Assembly (NCBI GenBank): GCA_963969595.1
Contig: OZ018408.1
Coordinates: 29,450,108-29,514,107 of the forward strand
DNA: 64,000 nt
Source of the DNA: Neckera pumila
Taxonomy: Eukaryota > Streptophyta > Bryopsida > Hypnales > Neckeraceae
Direction: 5' to 3'
Each line of letters begins with the position of its first letter. Position 1 is the stretch's first letter. The translations under genes were made by a program, and so were the position numbers. Below the pieces are notes generated by a model. That model was not told the origin of the DNA. It made no database searches and saw only the letters and a program-made list of their open reading frames with translations. Positions 37,701-49,264 of the stretch are shown piece after piece.

Positions 37701-40700
37701 TACAATTTTCCCAGATAACTTCCAAAAATTCGTATTTGTTGGTCCATTTCCAAGTTTAGTTTCCAAAACATTTGTTTTGGAAACCCAAGTTTAGTATCCA
37801 AAAGTTATTGAAACCTCCAAGTGACAATTTCCACTAATGTTTTAGCCCATAGCCTTTCAAAGTCATATCATAAGTTTTTTTCCAATAAGTTTTAGACACC
37901 TCCAAGAAGCAACCTTGATTTTCAAGGCCTCCAAGAACCTATTAATTTTGTATGAGGTAAGAATTTCAATTTATTTAGATAGTTGAGACCAAAAGAAAAT
38001 GGCATATTAGAAGACTAGGAAATCCAGAACAAAAGAAGACTAAAAAAGTCAGAACAAAGGAAGACCAGCAAGGGCCGGACATGGATTCTAGTAAAGGTCC
38101 GAACAAGGGAGACCAGTAAAGGCCAAATGAGGGAGATCAAGGAGACCAAGAGGGGGTCCGATTATTGTTGCCTAGTCACCACGGGGCCGAGGGTGCCGCC
38201 AACCATGCCTTGCTATGTGACGCCCTGTCATTGCTCGAGAGTTGGGGGGGTCAAACTAACCACACCACGCCACGTGGCATCCCATGCTGGGGTTGGATTC
38301 CGTTACTATGGCCAGGCTGTCCAATTGTGTTGGCTCTGTTATTGTGGCTGGGTTGCTGATTGTGTTGGCTCCGTATTATGGCTCGGATTGCCGATTGTTG
38401 CCTGGGCTGCCATTGTTGCTTGAACTACCAATTCTTGCAGTAAAAAAACTAAGCCGGCTAGGCCAAAAAACTTTTGATGGGCAAATTTTGGTATTCAAAA
38501 TTTGGGCCAAAACTAAAATTTGGCAAAGACTACAATTGCTTTAAAAAAAATCATGTCTTAGAGTAGAACTGCAATAGATTAGCATGGAAAAGTAGAATAG
38601 AAAATTCTTCTTTCAAACATCCTTTCATGGCCTAAATCCACAATTTAGAATAGGTAGGAATCTCAAGTAAGGGAAGGATTTAGGCAATTCCTGACAATTC
38701 AACTTTCACAACTCAATTTGCAAATGGGAGAGATGAAGAGGCAAATTAGAATTAGTTCTTTTGAAGAACTTGGGAGTTGATAAGATGTAGGAGGAAATCT
38801 TAGAGAAGAGTTTTGAACCACTAAAATAAAGATCAGATAATAATTGACCAAGGTAAGAGATAGGAGTTGAAAGGTCACTTATTATTTAGGAATCTGAAAT
38901 CAATTATTTTATTCCAAATCAAGTCAACTATTGGAATAAATAAATAAATGAAGGAGAATAGTATTTGAAGGAGAAAAAAAAGAAGGGAATAGTATTAGAA
39001 GAAAAGGAAGAAGTAGGAATTAAAAAAAATTTAGAAGTTCAAAAAATTGTATGAATCTCATACTTTCTATCGGTGAGCAAAAATACAAGACCAAAACCAA
39101 CCATGGCAGATAGGAAGTACCTTGAAGAGGTCTTCTACAACATGGCGGACGACATCCAACTTAAGGTAAGTTACAAATTCTCCATTTTAGATTCTTTCCA
39201 AAGTTTATGTTTAAGAGTTTGCAGAGTAGATCTTGGGGTTTCTAAAAACATAAAATAGATCTATTTAGGATTTAGAACCAAAATGAAGAAGATATAGGCG
39301 GATGAAATTTGATAATTAGATTGGATGAAAACACCCAGGATTAGCCAAAAGGAACAAGATTAGAAAATTAGGAAGAAGACACAAGTTCAAATTCAAAAGT
39401 GAAATTAGAAGTTAGTTTTGAAATTTAGGTTAGTAATAACTCATGAATGAAGTTTTAAATACCGATTAACAATTAAACTTCATCCATCGATAACTTTTGA
39501 TAGGAAAGGTCAAATTAAAAGTAAAATAACATTTTGGAAAGCTTAGACCAACATTTTTAAGGAACAAAACGCCAAGGCACTACAACTTGCAAGAAAGGGG
39601 GAATACCACAACTTGTTTCTGACTTCTAAGAACAAATTGACGTCCCTAGGAGATGTTGAGCTATCACATTGACAAGGTTCGGAGTCACAGTGCATGTGAG
39701 GAATATCGTTCATTCTTGTTGCCTATTTATTTTATCATTTTGTTTTTTTGTGAGTCTTAAGGAGGAACAAAGTCGGTGACTTAACCCCTTTAATGCCTTG
39801 ATCTACAATGAGAGAAGAAATCAAGTTCTCTGATCCTTCAGTACTTTGACAAAATTTTGGTCAATAATCATCAAAACAACTGTAAGATCCGAAGCAAGAC
39901 AAGCTGTTGTGATTGTACTTGGAGATTAATTTCAGTATTCTCAAAACCATCCACCTCCAAACATGTGGATAGACGGATAGTGCTCCTATTCATTTGAAGA
40001 CCCAACTCTTAAAAAAATTCGTGTCTTGCAAAGTGTTTACATCATATACAAGAGCAAAGTAGTTTGATCATTTGCCTTCACGGTATGTTGTTAATTTATC
40101 TACCTCAAAAGCAATGACAATCCCATTCATGGAGATCAGTGAAAAGACATCACAACTTTGGTTTGTTAAATTGCCATTGTATTTTTTGGCAAGATGTTCA
40201 CCATGCATTTTGTGCACAAACACAACACTATTGTCAACAAGCTTGTGGATGGGCTCTTCGATATATTTGATTGCTGGTGGATACAATATGACTAGTTTAA
40301 AGACGCATTTGTGTTAACAATGAGAGATACTCAGACAGTCACACGTTCATACATGAATAAATGTATTGTATTGATAAGTGGCCAAAGGCCAATACATATA
40401 TATAGAAAATTGGATGAAGAAGAAAGAAGGATTGAAGGTGGATGAACATTTGTCAACATCTTCCCACATCGAGATACTTCGATTAGTCACCAAAACAATA
40501 TCCTGATGAACTAATAGTTTACAATGTAACTAGAAGAAGCAGTGAGAGTTATAATGAGCAATCAGGTAGCTTGAACAGAAGAGAACAAGTCGGAGCAAGG
40601 TTCGACAATAATGACAATGGTGAGCAAAGCTGATTTTGGTATTTTTTTCTTCATCGCTAGTTCTTGATTGTTTGCTCATTGGTTTGAGTATTAGATTTGC

Positions 40701-40950
40701 AGATTGCGTTGATGTGCTTGGCAATTATTGTAGTAGTTCTTCACTGCATACTTAGTCGATGTCTTGATGGAGTTCCAAGTCGTTATCAACGGCTAACAAT
40801 AGTTTCCGAGGGTTTCAGGTATTTACAAGTACTATGCTGTGCAGCATGGCTTCAACCCCGGGATCTATAATACCTGATCTAATTGTGAGAGAGAAGTGAG
40901 TGGGTTTAGCAACGTTAGATTTAAAGGTTTTTGGAAGCTAGCTAATGCTA
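37701..40950. other. Gene-free region, probably retroelement-derived
   Basis: No gene is supported. Around 38040-38130 short phrases such as GACCAGTAAAGGCC recur. At 38300-38420 an imperfect repeat reads TGTTGGCTC with CCGATTGT or GCTGATTGT. An open frame at 39073-39168 ends at a GTAAGT donor-like site (ADRKYLEEVFYNMADDIQL) but has no matching downstream exon that I can find. The 3' end of the Copia relic follows. Confidence 0.35.
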
Positions 40951-41029
40951 AGCATTATTTACAGAGCAGCTAGTTGTTGTGCAATTGATTGATCTCTTGG
41001 ATCTCCATTTCGTATTTCAGTTTTATAAA

Positions 41030-44000
41030 TTGTTGCTTCCCTAGCAACTTAATATATAAAAATATCTACTACTCGGTCTCTAGTTGGAGGATATAGTATT
41101 TCAACTATACTTGTTGCAACTTTATTTCTAATAAAGTGAAGCCACAACTCTATGTGCTTTAGCTGTTCATGATGCAATGGATTTCTAGATGCCATGAGAG
41201 TACTTTAATTGTCACAAAATAGGGTGATAGGGTTTGGTTTTATGCCTTGAATTTTGGAAGAGAAGGTTATCAACCAAATAGCTTCCCTAATTCCAGATTT
41301 GAGTGCCTTGGCTTCTGCATTTATCGAGGAAACAATTATGTGGGTTCTTTTTTGATGACTTGGAGATGGGACCTCCAGCTAGTTTAAATACCCATCTTAA
41401 GATGGATTTCCTATCGACTTTGCAATTGACCCAATCAGAGTCTTTGTAACATATTATGGACGTATTGTAGTCTCGTTTGTAGCTAATACCAAAGTCCAAA
41501 GTGCTTTGAAAATACTTGAGCACTTGTATTGTTGCTTCCATGTGTGGGATTCTCGGGTCATGCATAAATCTAATAAGGACTCCAATAGCATATGTGAGCT
41601 TTGGCTTGGTATTGACAAGATAGATTAGCATTCCAACCAATCGTTGAAAACGTCATGGATTGACTTGCGGTGAATCAATTTCAGCACCTAGGTTGAATCT
41701 GTTGGCTATTAGTATTGTCGTTGGGGTGCAAGACTGCATATGAAATTCTTCGAGAATTTGTCTGGCATAGTTTGTCAGTGATAGGAAGATTTCACACTTT
41801 GATCTATGAAATTCTACACCAAGGTAGTATCTTACATTGCTTAAATCAGTCATATCAAAAGGTCCCATAATTTTTTCTTTTAAATTGTGTATTCCCTAGG
41901 AGCCAAATCTTGTGATCAAAAGGTCGTCAACATATATAATGAGAATGATAATACCCTAGGCACTTGTTATATAAAAGAAGTTGTAGTCTGCCTTAGTGTG
42001 ATTCAAGCTGTATTTGGTTAAAAATCGTTAATTTTATCAAACCAAGTTTTGGAAGATTGGCAAAGTCCGTATAGAGATTTTTGCAGCTTGCATACTTTGT
42101 TCACTATTGAAGAATTACAAAATCCCTTTGCTATCTCTATGTAGACTATTTCTTTTAGATCCCTGTTCCAAAAAAAAATAATGATATCAAGGTGAATAAG
42201 TAACCAGTCATTACTTATTGCTAATGCTACTACCATCATTACAGCCTTCCATTTTGCTATTGGAGCAAAAACTTTGTCAAAGTCTATACTTTTGATTTTT
42301 TGGAACTCCCTAGCTGCTAATTATGCTTTGAACTTTGAAGGTTGTCCATCTGCACCTATTTTGGTTTTGTAGATCCATTTGGCTGTTACAGGTTTTGCAC
42401 TAGGTGGTAAATTGCAGAGGTCCCAAGTTTTGTTTTTTAGAAAAGAATCTCTCTCTCTTTTGTTATAGCAGCTTTCCAGCCAGGGTGTGTGTTGACTTCT
42501 GCAAAGCTAAGGGTTTCTAAAGGTTCTTCTAAAATCCCAAAGAAGTAATGAGTCTCAATAGGTTCGATTAGTTCAATTATCTCTGCTATTGGTAGCAAAG
42601 ACTCAGGTATAGAAGTTTGTGCATTGAAAGAATATGTATCTTTCATACGCGTGGAGGGATTTCTAGTTCTAGGTGGCAGGATTCGCCGAGAGGTTGTGGG
42701 AACAATATTGTGGTAAGTTTTCGACTCTAGTGTTAGGGAAGGTTTGCTATTGCTATCAAAATTTAAAGCTTTTGTCTTGTTTGCTAATCAGAAAGGATGT
42801 GTTGGCTGGTACTATAGTAATGGTGGCTATGCTACATTGATAGGCTAGATTTCAATAATTGACTGGTCGCTCAAATTCTGAGAAGTTGTGTTTGACATCT
42901 CCTTGGACTGTTGGGAATTTGGAGAATCTAAATTAGGCTAGGTAGGTGTAGTAGATATGGAGGGAGAGATTGTGGAGAGGCTAGGACTGGTTGAGACGTC
43001 GCTATAGATTTTTTTTGAATATCAGACTCATCAAACTTAACAATACGTGTCAGGATTATCTTTTTCTTGCTTGGCAGCCAAATTCTAAATCCTTTTGAGG
43101 ACTTGTAGTATCCTACAAATAAACCTATTTTTACTTTGGATTCTTATACCACTGATTTTTTTCAATCTATAAGTGGACTTTTGAGCCAAAGGTTATTAGA
43201 AAAGAGATGTCAAGCAATTTTCCAAAGAATTGTTGGTATGGTATTAATTGGAAGTTAGCTACCATGGATAATCAGTTGATGACAAACCCAACTGTATTGA
43301 ACTATTGATGACTTTAGTCATAAATATTGGGGAGTTGATGCAAATATAGTCATAAGTCGTGCTGTATCAAGTAATTTATTGTTGGCTCTCTCTGCAACTC
43401 CGTTTTGTACTTTTATTTGGGCATATGCGGATTTGTTAATTGTCTTGTAATACCAGCTTCCTTGCAAAGTTTAATAAATTTTGATGAATGAAATTCACCA
43501 CCTTGGTTGCTCCAAATTGTGCATATATGCTTGTTTGTCTGAAGCTCAATCATAGTCTGCATATTTTTAAGCTTGTCAGAAGCTTCAGATTTGTGATGTA
43601 GAAATCTCAACCATATGAGACAATTAAATTTGTCAATAATTACCATGAAAAAATTTTAAGCCAACTAGTGATGTAACAAAAAGCGGTCCGCAAAGGTCAA
43701 CATGTAGCAGTTGAAGCGTTTGCAAGACTTGTGAAGTAGTTTGGTTGGGAAAGCTTTTACAATGCTGCTTGACTGCCTGGCAGTAGCCACAAATTTCCTT
43801 GAGGATAGGAATACAAGGATTTCTTGTAGCAAGACGTTTGGTAGTAAGATCATGCAATCTATCATAAGTTTATAACTAACATGCCCTAGTTTGTGGTACC
43901 AAAGTCGTGCCAAAATGAATTTCAAACTGGGCTAAATTTGCTGAGACCTTTGATTTTATGACAGATAGCTGATAAAGCCTATTGTGTTTGTTTCTCAAGC

Positions 44001-44290
44001 CTTCAGCAATAATCTATTTGTTGCCCTTTTTGTATAGCAAACACTTTTGATCATCAAAACAAGCAATGATTCCACGATCAATAAACGAGCCAATGGACAA
44101 TAAGTTCTTATTGAGACTAGGATCATTAAAAACACTAGATAAAGAATCAATGGCTTTTAAAACGAGGTCTAATTGGATTGCTATCGAACTCGCATCTTTA
44201 CTTTTTGACATCTTGATTCCCTCGGCAAAAGACACCAAAAGATTGATCACTGAAACAAAACCAATCTAGAGATGGGTAATCTACAATCTC
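41030..44290 (-). pseudogene. Decayed Ty1/Copia retrotransposon polyprotein
   Basis: On the minus strand the polyprotein order is that of Copia: protease end with NLLSIGSFIDRG (near 44110), GAG-pre-integrase zinc finger LWYHKLGHVS...CGYCQAVKQHC (43900-43745), integrase core, reverse transcriptase, RNase H. The integrase has HVDLCGP (about 43705). Its second catalytic Asp is replaced by Asn in WSNQGGEF (about 43525), and the block with the third residue reads NGVAERAN (about 43395). Reverse transcriptase has LYGLCQSSKTWFDKI (about 42050) and an intact YVDD at 41923-41934. RNase H contains KDSDWVNCKVDRKS (about 41425). Stops and frameshifts break it into at least seven frames. I could not recognise paired LTRs. 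Confidence 0.8.
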
Positions 44291-44780
44291 TAAATAAGTT
44301 GTTTTCAAGAAGGGCGGTAATCCGCTCACAGTCAAGAAAAAAAAACTTTGTTGAGAAAAAATAATATTAGCTTAGAGGAGGGTAATCCGCAACCTCTAAC
44401 CGCCTTTGTATTTTCAAGGAGAGGGGTAATCCACATTCAACCAAGAAAAATCAAGCTCTAATATTAGTTTTACCCTTGGTTCTGTCAATGACTAATACAA
44501 CAAACTTTGTACCAAACTAATGCTCTGTCCGTTTACTAAAAAATTTAGAACCAAATCTTGCGAGGCAAAATTTGAAAGGTCAGTCTCGACAAACTGTAAC
44601 GGACATGCAAGATGCAAGGCAAGACAAAATATGTTTCAGAAACCCAAAATTGGTATTAGAGTTCAAGAAGTACAAGACAAGGACTAAAGTCAAGAACTAG
44701 GATCAAGATAGGTGTTGTAGAGACTAAGAACTACCTCAGTCTCGACTTGTTTATATACTACTCTTTAGGAGGTTCTCTGA

Positions 44781-44990
44781 GAAGCTTCCTCCAACTAGGA
44801 AGTGCTTCAAGAAGCTTCCTCCAATTAGGAAGTGCTCCAAGAAGCTTCCTCCAATTAGGAAGTGCTCCAAGAAGCTTCCTCCAATTAGGAAGTGCTCCAA
44901 GAAGCTTCCTCCAACTAGGAGGTGCTTCCAGAAGCTTCCTCCAATTAGGAAATACTCTAAGAAGCTTTCTGCAGCTAGGAGGTGCTTCTA
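44781..44990 (+). repeat. 30-bp minisatellite, seven copies
   Basis: GAAGCTTCCTCCAATTAGGA followed by AGTGCTCCAA repeats with an exact 30-bp period at 44781, 44811, 44841, 44871, 44901, 44931 and 44961. Because the period is a multiple of three, it gives an 84-codon open frame (44747-45001) encoding repeated RSFLQLGSAP. There is no evidence that it is translated. It lies about 490 bp upstream of the Copia relic in that element's orientation. Confidence 0.85.
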
Positions 44991-44999
44991 GAAGGTTCT

Positions 45000-46246
45000 A
45001 GAATCTTCTTCTATCTACGAGCCTGTCGACTATGTCCGTGACAGCAATGGTCTGACTAAATTACTACAGCAATTTGCCTATCACCAGAATGCAAATTCAA
45101 TATCCAGTAGATAAAAGAGAAGAGCAAAAATAGGTACTCACAATATTAACCATGTGAAATAATAATTTTATACAATGGACATTGTAAAAGTGCAGATCAT
45201 ATCATATATGACCATCATTGTAGTAAACCTTTTTAGGATTTAGAAAGCTTGTAAGGTAGGAATACTAACAACAATTAACTTCAGTTACCCTACTTTTAAT
45301 GGCTGAATAGGGTGCCTTGAAATCCACAATAGCTGGCTTTGAAAAAGATTTGATTTGCTTGCATTTGATTGGTTTACACTTGATTAAGACCAAGTTCCAA
45401 AGGTAGCCATTTTAAATGCACCTATGAGACAAGAATGGAATCTATATGAAGATTCCACATTTATGTTATATAAAATATTCATTTTTGAAGATTTTTTTTT
45501 AAATTAAATTTTTTTTTTTGAATTCTTCCTCATCCTTGTTTTTGCACATATTGGGCTTTATTGTCTCACAAAACTCCCTATATCTATAGGTTGAAATGCT
45601 TATTTTAACAATTTATGGTATTACTATATTAGTGATGATTCACTATTGATGTGGATTGGTGCAACCATTGAGCAAGCACAAAAAAAAACATAGAATGTTT
45701 TTGGCATACCGTATGAGAAGGTTTGATTTAGAACTTAAGTGCCAAAATCAGTGAATTTTCATGTTAGACTCTCAAGGGCCATGTCACCTCATACCATTCA
45801 CAAGATGACGTGTGGCACTTTTTTACAAAAATGACTTAATTTATACTGAATCAAACCTTCATATAGCGTAATGTAATGCTTGAGTTATGAAAATACAAAA
45901 ATATAAAGACTGTCATCCAATTACCACTATAACTATAAATCACACGTTATAATTTTGAAAAAAAAAGGCAATTTTGTACTCTAAAACTTAGAAGCACCTT
46001 AATGTTGTAGCTAGAGCAGAAGCTTGAATTTTAGTTTTAGTTTTTTCTATTTGGGAATGAATCAAGCAAAATTCCATTCATTAAATTAGCCAGCATTCAT
46101 TTCTCTCTCAAGGCAAGTCTTGCACGTACCTTTTTTCAAATTGGTTCTCAATTTGAGAGTTTTTTTTTTTCTAAAAACAAATCAAATACAGTTTGATACA
46201 TAAGCTAACCAACATTTTAATTTTCTCAAGGCAAATCTTGCATATA
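45000..46246. other. Gene-free spacer
   Basis: AT-rich DNA, no gene, with homopolymer runs near 45490-45520. No element ends identified. Confidence 0.4.
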
Positions 46247-46366
46247 AGGTAGTCTACTCTTGAAGCGACCACTTAAGCCTACCTTATTCATCGTAGACAA
46301 TAATAGATATTTCAAGCACCCTATCAACCATTCTTGGATAGGGTTCGCTTTTAGAGCAAACTACTT
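46247..46366. mobile_element. Family G MITE, 120 bp
   Basis: TA-flanked (46245-46246 and 46367-46368). The left end is AGGTAGTCTACTCTTGAAGC, and the right end on the other strand is AAGTAGTTTGCTCTAAAAGC. It matches the element at 30302 in reverse orientation. Confidence 0.75.
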
Positions 46367-47059
46367 TATTTATTTTCAAATTGTTTCTCAAGGTGACATT
46401 GATGCAAGGCATTAGTACTTTCACCCTTGAACGCAGCTTGGTCCTTTAGGGGTTGGTGTCTGTAGATTGAAATCATTCCTTTTGGCATTGTATAACATCA
46501 TCTACTTTAAAAAAACAAAAGTGCTCATTGGAGGTCAAACTACTATTCATAATCTCTCCTTTTGACACAAATTCTAAGGATGAATGGTGACACTTTTGTC
46601 CTATAGAGAAGGATTCTCTTGCATTCATTGACTAGAAAATGGCCACGGCGTCGTTTATGGATAAATCAACTTCTAGACCAAATTTTGCACCCGTTGAAGG
46701 ACGGCACCGGTGATTGATTCATTCAGGTCCAAGTATGAGCTTGCCGAGGCTTTAAGGATTTTCAGAGGGTGTCAATTGGATTGGCCAAAGATGCAAGCCA
46801 GCAGCATGCACGAGAGCAAGCAAGTAGTAAGTTAAGTTGAACCTTGAAGCACTCTAATGTCCAAATTTTGGACGATGAATAGAGGGCTTCAAGGCGCTGT
46901 TTCGTCCAACTAAGGTCTCATTCATTCAATGTAATACTTGAATCTAAAAAAGACAACCTTCCGTAACAATCAAATTTATAAAATTCCGGTAAGGTAGAAC
47001 CACCCATTCCTGATCAAGGACCTAATTGCAACCATTTCTAAAGACGGTACTCATTTTCA

Positions 47060-47342
47060 TTAGATGAGATTCGGGGGTCTTGGAGGGTTCCGAGTTCCCT
47101 TGCTGTCTGCTGCGTTCCCAGACTGTGGGAACACAACAGCAGCAGCTGGCTAACGTGGCACAGCGATTGCCACGTCATTTTTTCAATTTTTTTTTTTTTT
47201 TTTTTTGCTTAAAATTATATTTTGGTAAATTTATTTTTTTTGAAAAAAAAATTCTGACACCCCCGTACCGACATTCACTGAATATGGGCAGATGAGGAAA
47301 CGAGCTTGAAATGGCCCTCTAAGACCCCCAAATATCATCTCA
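47060..47342. mobile_element. Family F MITE inside the family D element
   Basis: The left end is GATGAGATTCGGGGGTCTTG, and the right end on the other strand is GATGATATTTGGGGGTCTTA. The interior has a T tract and the hairpin ACGTGGCACAGCGATTGCCA followed by CGT. The element is related in layout and sequence to the copy at 36677. Confidence 0.65.
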
Positions 47343-47352
47343 TGAGAACTTA

Positions 47353-48277
47353 ACCCTTAAAGTCCCAAGGCCATTTTTCTATCAAAAATCACTCAAAACT
47401 GCCATTTTGGCTATGTTCATCTAAGAATACAAAAAAAGCCATTTCTTTAGAATCTAACCATAGGATCTTGTACTTCACTTGTCAAAGATCATGTGGTAAG
47501 AATTTCATGAAGTTTGACCATATAGATTGGAAGATATTAGCATTCAAAGTTGAAAAAGAAAGTTTTTTTGAACACTGACCTATAATTTCAGATGACTTTG
47601 ACCACCATTTGTGGAATTTTTTTGCACTATAGACTTTGAATTTAAAATTTTTTATGTTGAAGATGTAAGTTGAAAGTCTACAAAAAAAAAAGTCAAAAAA
47701 CACACACTTGATTTTCATTCTTTAAAAAATTGTTAAATAGAAGTAGGTCCAAGATTGAAAAAAAAACTAAATCATTAATAGCTCTTAGATGGGATTGAAA
47801 TACAATAATCCCAATGGCAAGATTGTTTTAGCAAGCAAACACAACATTCTCAAAATAAAATTGTAAAAAATTGTAAAAATTACATTTAGAAATGAATCCA
47901 ACAAGTTATTTTTTCAAAAAGATGCTTAGATTGCCCGAAAAACAAGATTGTCCGTAACTTGCTCAGCATTAGTCCAAATAAAATGAATCAAAGCTTCACA
48001 TGTAGCCAAAAATATAAAGTTTCAGAGAAATTTTTTTTTTAATTTATTTTGACTTTTTGCAAAAAAATTTGGGATGCCCGCCAAGTTCAGTTTGAGGCTT
48101 TTGGGGGTATAACTTTTGCTCCTGGGCATAAATTGAAACAAAACTTATATTCCCACGAAGCTAATCAATTTTTCTATCTTATAGAAAAGTTTCAAAAAGT
48201 TTCACTAAAAATTGAGCCCGTAGGTACCTACCCAAAATCTGATTTGTCCCCCGAGGAGACAATGGGACTTTAGGGGT
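47353..48277. mobile_element. Family E element inside the family D element
   Basis: The left end is TA-ACCCTTAAAGTCCCAAGG. The right end on the other strand is TA-ACCCCTAAAGTCCCATTG. The sequence aligns with the copies at 3397, about 4197 and 7069, including the ACCATAGGATCTTGTA block (47457) and the GTACCTACC block (48224). Non-coding. Confidence 0.65.
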
Positions 48278-48535
48278 TAAATGTAGGTACACCATAGATA
48301 GATTATTGTTTGTTGACCAAAACAATAAACTATGTATGATGTAAGAACATTTCATTTTTTTAATAAATACCGTCTCTAGAAACAATCGCAATTAGGTCCT
48401 TGATCGAGAATGGGTGATTCTACCTTATATGATGTTTCTGTACAAAGATATAAACAATACAGTAATGTGCAAAAACTCAGAAAAGGATTGAGACATTTAG
48501 GGATTAAGTAAGTTACTACGGACTACGGAGTAGTA

Positions 48536-48975
48536 AGGTAGACCAGCCCATTGTGGTCAGATGACCTACAGTGGACACCTGATGATCCTACAACAATTTT
48601 TTTTCGCCACAATCAATGTCTAACCTTACACCAATGGAGTGATTAGTGACCTCATTAGGAACACCTGCTTTTTCAGTGTAAATCATTGTAGGAAGTGACT
48701 TTTATGGCCTTCTACATTAGAAATTATTGTGACCACTTTAGGTGATTAAGAAAAGCATATTGGATACAATCTTTGTTGGTTATGGGGTAATCTACTGACT
48801 CTTTTGGACATATCACTTCAAAAATCCATAACAAATTCATACTTTGTTTGAAAAATATAATTTCAATTCCTCTCACTATTTCTCACACTTTCATTTTCTT
48901 TGGAAAAAAATTTGAAAACTTTCATCTATGGCATGAGGGTACTCCAAAATTTGACCACAATGGGCTGGTTTACCT
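48536..48975. mobile_element. Family A MITE, 440 bp, upstream of DPM2
   Basis: TA-flanked (48534-48535 and 48976-48977). The left end is AGGTAGACCAGCCCATTGTG, and the right end on the other strand is AGGTAAACCAGCCCATTGTG, an almost perfect inverted repeat. It is in the opposite orientation to the 441-bp copy at 15358. Its right end is about 290 bp before the likely 5' intron of DPM2. Confidence 0.8.
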
Positions 48976-49264
48976 TAACTACTGTCCTAGCCCTAACGTA
49001 ATCCTCTTCTCCCTGAATCAACTCGATCTTTCGCTCCTTGATCCTGTTGTTTATGGATTCTCCGATTCCCCGTTTCGCGATCGTCCTGCACGCCGTTGGC
49101 GCGTTCATTTTGAGCTTCTTTGGAACCAGTTGGACGATTTCTTGGTAGCGCGTGCTGTGGTGTTGGATTAGCGCGGCGAGATTGTATTTGGCAGTTTAAA
49201 TTCACGCGGCGAAGAATCTTTGAGTATTTCTGTGGAGCATTGGCAGCCTGGAATGACAGACTAG

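Larger units (their letters stand above)
46992..48425. mobile_element. Family D element, 1434 bp, carrying family F and family E inserts
   Basis: TA-flanked (46990-46991 and 48426-48427), with terminal inverted repeats of about 37 bp. The left end is AGGTAGAACCACCCATTCCT, and the right end on the other strand is AGGTAGAATCACCCATTCTC; both continue GATCAAGGACCTAATTGC. Only about 70 bp at the left and 145 bp at the right are family D sequence. The middle holds a family F MITE (47060-47342) and a family E element (47353-48277) nearly back to back. There is no transposase. Confidence 0.75.

Noticed and set aside
39073..39258. First exon of a gene ending at a GTAAGT donor
   Set aside because: No compatible acceptor and downstream coding sequence could be found, and the surroundings look repetitive.
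44650..44670. TGGTATTAGAG as a primer binding site for the Copia relic
   Set aside because: It is on the plus strand while the Copia polyprotein is on the minus strand, so the polarity is wrong.
44781..44990. CRISPR-like array
   Set aside because: There are no spacers: the 30-bp units are contiguous, and the setting is a plant nuclear genome.
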